Of a stretch of 12,045 bases of DNA, positions 7,387 through 12,045 are shown piece by piece. How positions within the stretch are numbered: position 1 is the first letter of the stretch; every line of letters begins with the position of its first letter. Under the pieces are notes generated by a model. The model did no database searches. It was not told the origin of the DNA and worked only from the letters and a program-made list of their open reading frames with translations. The translations under genes and the position numbers were made by a program. Source of the stretch: Bacteroidales bacterium (GTDB lineage Bacteria > Bacteroidota > Bacteroidia > Bacteroidales > UBA12481); NCBI GenBank assembly GCA_021160155.1, contig JAGHDB010000112.1, positions 1 through 12,045 on the forward strand. The letters are read 5' to 3'.

Positions 7387-7395
7387 AGTTGTCAA

Positions 7396-9318
7396 CTATT
7401 TAATTTTCAGAATAACAGGATTTTCAGCCAGCTCTTTCTGGGCCATAACGGCGGCCCGGTATGAAGGCCAGTCATCCGGTTGATAGATTCTTTTCGGGTA
7501 AAGGGCATGCTGCTCAATGGTCAGATGGGTACCCTGTTGTGTCAGGTGCATGTTCCAGCTACCACCTGATCCGTTCACCGAATCGGGTTGCGGGGCATAA
7601 GCCACTTCAACAGGGTAGGGGAATGAGATCTCTTCTTTCAATTTGATCTCCCGGGAGCAGGCATCCCTAAAAGGATATTTACGGGTTTTCAAGCCTGTAT
7701 TCATCGTTAGTTGCCGCTGTCCGCGCAGGAAGATCTTTCTGGAAAGTGCTGGAATGAGCAGGATATCCTGGTCGGTATAAGTGGCAAATTGTGTAACAGT
7801 AAAAGACCATGACAAATGAATCGGTCCGGCTTCGTGGTCATAAGGATCGGTATTTCCCCAACTTATATCCGTGAGATGGGCATCCGGAAAATATTGCAGA
7901 ATTTCATGTCTGAGGTTGGTTTTCCAACGGTTCTTATCGGATCCTGTAAACATCCTTCTGAAAGCAGCATCACTCTGTCCTTCAGCGGTCAGCGTGATGT
8001 GACAGGTCAGGTTGCCCAGTGAATCAATAACAGAAACAGCATGAATATCCAGGTAGTGATTTTCCGGCGGAGAGACGGGTGTTTCCTGCAGGTCTTCGCC
8101 GTCCGGGAGTCCAATGATGTAATTTTGCTGTTGCTCGGCGCTTGACCAGAGTTCTCTAACAAACGGTACCCAGGTGGGATCGAGCATGTGCAGTTTGCCG
8201 TCGCTCATTTTTACGGCGGCTACCGAATGGTTGAACTGGTCGGCAGGAATGTACTCTATCCGTGATCCTGCCATGGTCATGGCCGGATAGGCTTCAAACC
8301 CGGCAGCCCGCAGCATGGTAACCAACATACCGGCTTTATCTTTACAAACTCCGCAGCGGTCGCGAAAGGTCATTTCGCCTTTATGCAGGGTATATCCTTC
8401 GCCTTTTCCCATGGTGAGTCCGAAATACCGGATATAATCTGCAACCCAGTGGGTCAGGCGGCTGATCGAATCGAGTTCGTCGGTAGCCCCAATAAGCAGT
8501 TCGTTGGTTTTGTCCTGAATTTCAGGGGTGGATTCAAAACTGCCATAATCCTCATTGACCTGATAAAACCATTTTGATTTCGAAAACCAGTCGGGTGCCG
8601 TAGAAAGCAGTACTTTGGGTGCCACATCGGAAACAGAAACCATATTGGGTTCCCATGACCCGGGTTTCAGATTCTTGGCTTCAAAGGTGTAACGGGTTTT
8701 CCCCTTTGCAGAAGGACTGGCACCTGTCCGGCCGGTCACAACACCTTTGCCGTGATAGATTTTATATTGCACCTTTTTATCATTCGGAATATCTACTTGA
8801 TATACTTTACGACGGGTGGGCGTTGAGACCCAAAAGGGAACGATGTCATAGAAATGCCCCCGCATGGGCGGGATGTATTTTTCATCATTCTGATCCAGAA
8901 GAGCGTAGGTATATCCCTTTTTATAGCGGTATATCTCCACCTCGTCACCGGCGGATAACCGGCCGGTTTCGATCATCTTTTCCCGGGCTCCCCAGAGGAT
9001 TGATCCTCCCGGAGCCGTATAATCCACTTCATCCGCTTTAGTGAACTGTTGTATTGTACCGTCCGGATGACGGATGATCACTTTTTGAATTTCGGCGTAG
9101 GCCGATTGCGGGTCATACCCGTAACGAATGGCTCTGAATTGCCTGATGCCGCCCGGACCTTTGATCAGGTATTTTTGATGTAAATAGTAATGGCTTAGTC
9201 CGGTCTCTTCCATATCCACCCGGGTGGAGTCAAAAAGGGTGACATAAGTTTTTTCCTGTGCCGGCAGGCCGGTTATCAGGGAACCCCACAATAAAATTAA
9301 TAACAGACGAAGTTTCAT
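7396..9318 (-). CDS. DUF3857/transglutaminase-like exported protein with intact Cys-His-Asp triad
   Basis: A 640-residue protein with a signal peptide (MKLRLLLILLWGSLITGLPA, cleavage before Q21), so it is periplasmic or envelope-located. Residues about 30-240 form the DUF3857 domain (YGYDPQSAYAEIQKVIIRHPDG is typical). Residues about 270-385 form the transglutaminase/cysteine-protease-like core, with HWVADYIRYFG (290-300), RCGVCKDKAGML (321-332, nucleophile C325), FNHSV (H364) and LDPTW (D380). The C-terminus is a beta-rich DUF3858-like region ending YPKRIYQPDDWPSYRAAV. Such proteins are common in Bacteroidota envelopes, but substrates are largely unknown; peptide cleavage or crosslinking is possible. 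It lies 39 bp after tadA, without an obvious terminator or good promoter between, and nine bases before its degenerate paralogue. Its TAG stop is genuine: the next gene restarts with its own signal sequence. Confidence 0.92.
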   Translation of the reverse strand: MKLRLLLILLWGSLITGLPAQEKTYVTLFDSTRVDMEETGLSHYYLHQKYLIKGPGGIRQFRAIRYGYDPQSAYAEIQKVIIRHPDGTIQQFTKADEVDYTAPGGSILWGAREKMIETGRLSAGDEVEIYRYKKGYTYALLDQNDEKYIPPMRGHFYDIVPFWVSTPTRRKVYQVDIPNDKKVQYKIYHGKGVVTGRTGASPSAKGKTRYTFEAKNLKPGSWEPNMVSVSDVAPKVLLSTAPDWFSKSKWFYQVNEDYGSFESTPEIQDKTNELLIGATDELDSISRLTHWVADYIRYFGLTMGKGEGYTLHKGEMTFRDRCGVCKDKAGMLVTMLRAAGFEAYPAMTMAGSRIEYIPADQFNHSVAAVKMSDGKLHMLDPTWVPFVRELWSSAEQQQNYIIGLPDGEDLQETPVSPPENHYLDIHAVSVIDSLGNLTCHITLTAEGQSDAAFRRMFTGSDKNRWKTNLRHEILQYFPDAHLTDISWGNTDPYDHEAGPIHLSWSFTVTQFATYTDQDILLIPALSRKIFLRGQRQLTMNTGLKTRKYPFRDACSREIKLKEEISFPYPVEVAYAPQPDSVNGSGGSWNMHLTQQGTHLTIEQHALYPKRIYQPDDWPSYRAAVMAQKELAENPVILKIK

Positions 9319-9357
9319 ATAGAATAGGATTTATTTCAATGATCAAAATTCGGAAAA

Positions 9358-9804
9358 TTATCTCTTTAGCATGAAGAATTCCTGTAAAATCGCACTGCAT
9401 TCTTCAGAAAGAACTCCCTCGGTAATTTCGGTAGCCGGATGGAGTATATTGGGATTAGTCAGACGGTAGCCCCTTTTCGGATCCGGGGCTCCCCAGACAA
9501 TCCTGCCGATGCGGGTCCAGAAAGCAGCCCCGGCGCACATGACACAGGGCTCGAGAGTTACATAGAGTGTACAGTCATTCAGATATTTACCTCCGATTGC
9601 ATGGGTTGCCGCAGTGAATGCCTGCATTTCGGCATGGGCGGTCACGTCATGTAAGGTTTCGGTTAGGTTATGGGTCCGGGCAATGATCCGGTTGCCGGCT
9701 ACGATGAGTGCTCCAACCGGGACTTCTCCCTGATCAAATGCTTTCTGTGCTTCGGCAAGCGCTGCTTTCATCATCCGACTGTCATGTTCTTTATCATTCA
9801 TCAT
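9358..9804 (-). CDS. tadA: tRNA-specific adenosine-34 deaminase (CDA fold)
   Basis: A 148-residue zinc deaminase that converts A34 to inosine in the anticodon wobble position, chiefly of tRNA-Arg(ACG). The family signature is complete: HAEM at 57-60 (zinc ligand H57, proton-shuttle E59) and PCVMC at 86-90 (zinc ligands C87 and C90), preceded by GEVPVGALIV (26-35). The C-terminal sequence NILHPATEITEGVLSEEC...FFMLKR is the form usual in Bacteroidota. The start is ATG 9804, with a second Met directly after, nine bases downstream of the aspS stop, so it is probably cotranscribed with aspS. Other nucleoside deaminases share the fold, so a guanine- or cytosine-deaminase role is possible, but tadA is favoured by the HAEM/PCVMCAGA form and the tRNA-gene neighbours. 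Confidence 0.92.
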   Translation of the reverse strand: MMNDKEHDSRMMKAALAEAQKAFDQGEVPVGALIVAGNRIIARTHNLTETLHDVTAHAEMQAFTAATHAIGGKYLNDCTLYVTLEPCVMCAGAAFWTRIGRIVWGAPDPKRGYRLTNPNILHPATEITEGVLSEECSAILQEFFMLKR

Positions 9805-9813
9805 TCGCGGGAT

Positions 9814-11568
9814 TTATTTTTTCCGAATCCGGATCCCCAGTTCATTTAATTGAGAATCGTTTAATGAAGCCGGACTCTCCATCATCACATCGCGTGCCAT
9901 ATTGTTTTTCGGAAAAGCAATGACATCACGGATAGAACCTAGGCCGGCGAACAGGGCTACCCAGCGGTCAAATCCGAATGCAATTCCACCGTGCGGCGGG
10001 GCGCCGTATTGAAAAGCATCCATCAGAAAGCCAAACCTTTCTCTGGCCTCTTCAGGCGAGAAGCCCAGTGCTTCGAATAGTTTTTCTTGCAGTGCAGCAT
10101 CATGAATCCGGATAGATCCTCCGCCGATTTCTACTCCGTTGACTACCAGGTCGTAGGCGTTGGCATGGGCTTTGCCCGGGTCCTGATCCAGTAACGGGAT
10201 ATCCTCCGGTTTGGGAGCCGTAAAAGGATGGTGCATGGCGGTAAACCGTTGTGCTTCTTCATTCCATTCAAAAAGCGGGAAATCTACTACCCATAGGGGT
10301 ACGTAATGATCCGGTTTGATCAGATCAAGCCGGCTGGCCATTTCAAGGCGGAGTGTGCCCAGTGCCTTCAGGGTTTGTTCCCGTTCACCGGACATAATCA
10401 GCAACAGGTCGCCGGGTTGCGCATCAAAATGATCTGCCCATATCTGCAGCGCGGGGCCATCGAAGAATTTATCCACAGAAGATTTAAAAGTCTGATTTTC
10501 ATTATATTTGACATAGATCAGCCCTTTTGCCCCGATCTGGGGTGTTTTCACGTAATCAGTCAGTGGGGCGAGTTGCTTGCGTGAGAATCCGGCTGCACCG
10601 GGTGCACAGATACCGCCTACGTATTCAGCCTGGTTAAAAACCTGAAACTCACTGTTCGAAACCTCGGCAGTAAGTTCACGAATTTGCATCCCGAACCGCA
10701 GGTCGGGTTTGTCACTACCATATATATTAATAGCCTGTTCGTACGTTATTTTTTGAAATTCACCGTGAATTTCTACGTGTAATACCTTGTTGAATAGTTC
10801 TTTGGCTAAACCCTCAAAAGTTTCCAGTATATCTTCCTGTGTAACAAACGACATCTCACAGTCGATCTGGGTAAATTCAGGTTGGCGATCGGCACGTAAA
10901 TCTTCATCCCTGAAACATTTAACGATTTGCATGTACCGGTCATAGCCCGAAACCATCAGCAATTGTTTGAATATTTGCGGCGATTGGGGTAGAGCATAAA
11001 ACCGGCCGGCATGAAGGCGGCTGGGGACCACGAAATCGCGTGCCCCTTCCGGTGTGGATTTAATCAGTACCGGTGTTTCAATTTCAAGGAAACCCTGATC
11101 ATCGAGATACCGGCGAATTATCTGGGCCATCCGGTGCCGTAACATCAGATTCCGCTGTAAAGGCGGACGCCGCAGATCGAGATATCTGTATTTCATCCGT
11201 AATTCATCCCCGCCATCCGATTGGTCTTCAATGGTAAACGGAGGTATTTCAGCAGGGTTCAATATCTGCAGTGAGTTCACGATAATTTCGATATCCCCGG
11301 TTGGCAGGTTGGGGTTTTTATTGCTTCGCTCAGCTACTTGTCCGGCAGCCGTGATCACATATTCGCGCCCCAACTCCCGTGCTTGTTCGCAGAGTGCCGG
11401 ATCTGTTTTCATGTTGAAAACCAGTTGGGTAATACCGTAACGGTCGCGCAGATCTATAAAGGTCATTCCCCCCAGGTCCCGGGTTTTCTGTACCCAGCCT
11501 GATAGAGTAACCTGCTGACCGGTATCAGACAACCGCAATTTGCCACAGTGGTGTGTTCTGTATTTCAT
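9814..11568 (-). CDS. aspS: Aspartate--tRNA ligase
   Basis: A 584-residue bacterial-type class II synthetase that charges tRNA-Asp. The order is as expected. An OB-fold anticodon-binding domain (about 1-110) contains [19 protein letters not shown]. The catalytic core begins near 125 with YRYLDLRR. Motif 2 is [14 protein letters not shown] (219-232). The bacteria-specific GAD insertion spans about 285-410. [13 protein letters not shown] (477-489) and motif 3, [10 protein letters not shown] (527-536), follow. The flipping loop SPQIFKQ (196-202) is present. Length is normal and no key residue is missing. The start [11 protein letters not shown] is typical. A TAnnTTTG element 21 bases before the ATG, overlapping the tail end of miaB's 3' flank, suggests its own promoter, so it may not depend on miaB transcription. 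Whether it is discriminating for tRNA-Asp/Asn cannot be decided by eye. Confidence 0.97.
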   Translation of the reverse strand: MKYRTHHCGKLRLSDTGQQVTLSGWVQKTRDLGGMTFIDLRDRYGITQLVFNMKTDPALCEQARELGREYVITAAGQVAERSNKNPNLPTGDIEIIVNSLQILNPAEIPPFTIEDQSDGGDELRMKYRYLDLRRPPLQRNLMLRHRMAQIIRRYLDDQGFLEIETPVLIKSTPEGARDFVVPSRLHAGRFYALPQSPQIFKQLLMVSGYDRYMQIVKCFRDEDLRADRQPEFTQIDCEMSFVTQEDILETFEGLAKELFNKVLHVEIHGEFQKITYEQAINIYGSDKPDLRFGMQIRELTAEVSNSEFQVFNQAEYVGGICAPGAAGFSRKQLAPLTDYVKTPQIGAKGLIYVKYNENQTFKSSVDKFFDGPALQIWADHFDAQPGDLLLIMSGEREQTLKALGTLRLEMASRLDLIKPDHYVPLWVVDFPLFEWNEEAQRFTAMHHPFTAPKPEDIPLLDQDPGKAHANAYDLVVNGVEIGGGSIRIHDAALQEKLFEALGFSPEEARERFGFLMDAFQYGAPPHGGIAFGFDRWVALFAGLGSIRDVIAFPKNNMARDVMMESPASLNDSQLNELGIRIRKK

Positions 11569-11589
11569 AACGTTTTTTTATCAAAAAAA

Positions 11590-11597
11590 CAAAGGTA
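11590..11597 (-). promoter_or_regulatory. Bacteroidota -7 promoter element for aspS
   Basis: The minus strand reads TACCTTTG, a perfect TAnnTTTG match, ending 21 bases before the aspS ATG (11568) and just after the miaB stop codon. The only nearby TTG is 13 bases upstream, closer than the usual 17-23, so the -33 box is weak. The predicted leader is A-rich. An 8-bp inverted repeat of G plus seven T's and its complement (11572-11579 with 11583-11590) lies between the element and the ATG. Confidence 0.45.
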
Positions 11598-11598
11598 G

Positions 11599-12045
11599 TT
11601 ATTCTCCAATCAACGTGGCGCTGGTGCAGCGGATGATTTTTACCGCTACCAGGTCGCCTGGTCGATGGCTCTTTTTCGGGAAAACAATTCCTTTATTTTG
11701 TTGATTACGACCAAAAAGTTGCCGATCGGATTTTTTACTGAAGTCTTCGGCCAGCACTGTAAAAGTTTTTCCGATATCGTTCCGGTTGCTTTCGAGGGAG
11801 TGGCGGGTTTGTAATTCGATGATTTCTTGTAACCGTCTGGATTTTACTTCATCCGGAATGTCATCTGCGAAATGTTTTGCGGCGTATGTGCCGGGGCGTT
11901 CAGACTATTTAAACATACAGGCGTAGTCGAACCTGACCTCCTCCATCAGGTTAAGGGTTTCCCGGTGATCGGCTTCGGTTTCACCGGGAAAACCGCAGAA
12001 AAGATCGGTGGTCAGGCCGCATCCCGGCAGGATGGACCGGATAGC
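11599..12045 (-). pseudogene. miaB: miaB 3' portion with in-frame TAG (tRNA ms2i6A37 methylthiotransferase)
   Basis: The window holds only the 3' part; the 5' part with the Fe-S and radical-SAM cysteines is outside. Frame reading from 12045 gives 46 residues of the radical-SAM barrel end ([20 protein letters not shown]...FDYACMFK), then TAG at 11905-11907, then 101 residues in the same frame (SERPGTYAAKH... to a TAA at 11599-11601). The latter includes the TRAM domain with LFGRNQQNKGIVF and ends SATLIGE. Homologs read FKYSERPGT here, so TAG replaces a conserved Tyr (TAC/TAT) by one base. There is no frameshift and the distal part is well preserved. It contains no Met, so an internal restart is unlikely. 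It is either a recent nonsense mutation or a sequencing/assembly error; reassigned TAG is disfavoured because two other genes here end in TAG. MiaB adds the methylthio group to i6A37. Confidence 0.85.

Noticed and set aside
8619..9041. 140-codon + strand open frame opposite the 640-residue DUF3857 gene
   Set aside because: It lies wholly antisense to a well-supported conserved gene, has no recognisable domain, and its composition is what a shadow frame gives.
9319..9357. Promoter for the DUF3857 gene in the 39-bp gap
   Set aside because: A TTTTG followed after 17 bases by TATTCTAT exists, but the second box matches TAnnTTTG poorly and abuts the ATG.
11572..11590. Inverted repeat of seven T's and seven A's before aspS as a terminator
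   Set aside because: The stem is almost all A-T pairs and too weak for a terminator; it is better read as an AT-rich leader.
11905..11907. Reassignment of TAG to a sense codon in this organism
   Set aside because: TAG ends the gene at 1220-1222, where continued reading soon hits another stop, and the gene at 7396-7398, which is followed by a gene with its own signal peptide. TAG is an ordinary stop here.
1..12045. Mobile elements, CRISPR arrays, tRNA genes or attachment sites
   Set aside because: No transposase, integrase, direct-repeat array, tRNA-like cloverleaf or flanking repeat was seen; the gaps are too short to hold them.

Overview
The window looks like a chromosomal segment of a Bacteroidota bacterium, probably order Bacteroidales or a relative. 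Three things point there. Predicted signal peptides mostly cleave just before Gln. Close matches to the Bacteroidota promoter element TAnnTTTG precede two genes. The protein families are typical: DUF3857/transglutaminase pairs, TM2 proteins with signal peptides, and a Bacteroidota-type proline dehydrogenase. Genes are packed tightly; the largest gap is about 70-100 bp, so no stretch over 300 bases lacks a gene. I see no tRNA, rRNA, CRISPR array, insertion sequence or other mobile element.

Left block (1-4423). A 5'-cut TM2 protein gene (+) ends tail-to-tail against a five-gene minus-strand run. That run, in transcription order, is proline dehydrogenase, a LolA-like exported protein, a YidD-domain protein carrying a signal peptide, and two exported helical-repeat proteins that share a C-terminal membrane module with a PGxGxIYxG motif. 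Consecutive genes abut or overlap (0, 20, 25 and about 65-68 bp), so the run is almost certainly one transcript with coupled translation. The four genes after proline dehydrogenase look like an uncharacterised envelope module and are the best candidate here for an undescribed system.

Middle (4424-5554). A short divergent promoter region separates proline dehydrogenase from aroB (3-dehydroquinate synthase, shikimate pathway). aroB converges on the next block with stop codons that overlap in TTAA.

Right block (5551-12045, all minus strand). In transcription order it holds the 3' end of miaB, aspS, tadA, and two tandem DUF3857/transglutaminase-like exported proteins. The first three all act on tRNA: ms2 modification at A37, aspartylation, and A34-to-I editing. 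The miaB end carries an in-frame TAG in the otherwise conserved FKYSERPG motif, so it is either a fresh pseudogene or a sequence error. Of the two transglutaminase-like proteins, the upstream one keeps Cys-His-Asp. The downstream putative lipoprotein has lost the Cys and His and probably the Asp, so the pair looks like an enzyme plus a pseudoenzyme.
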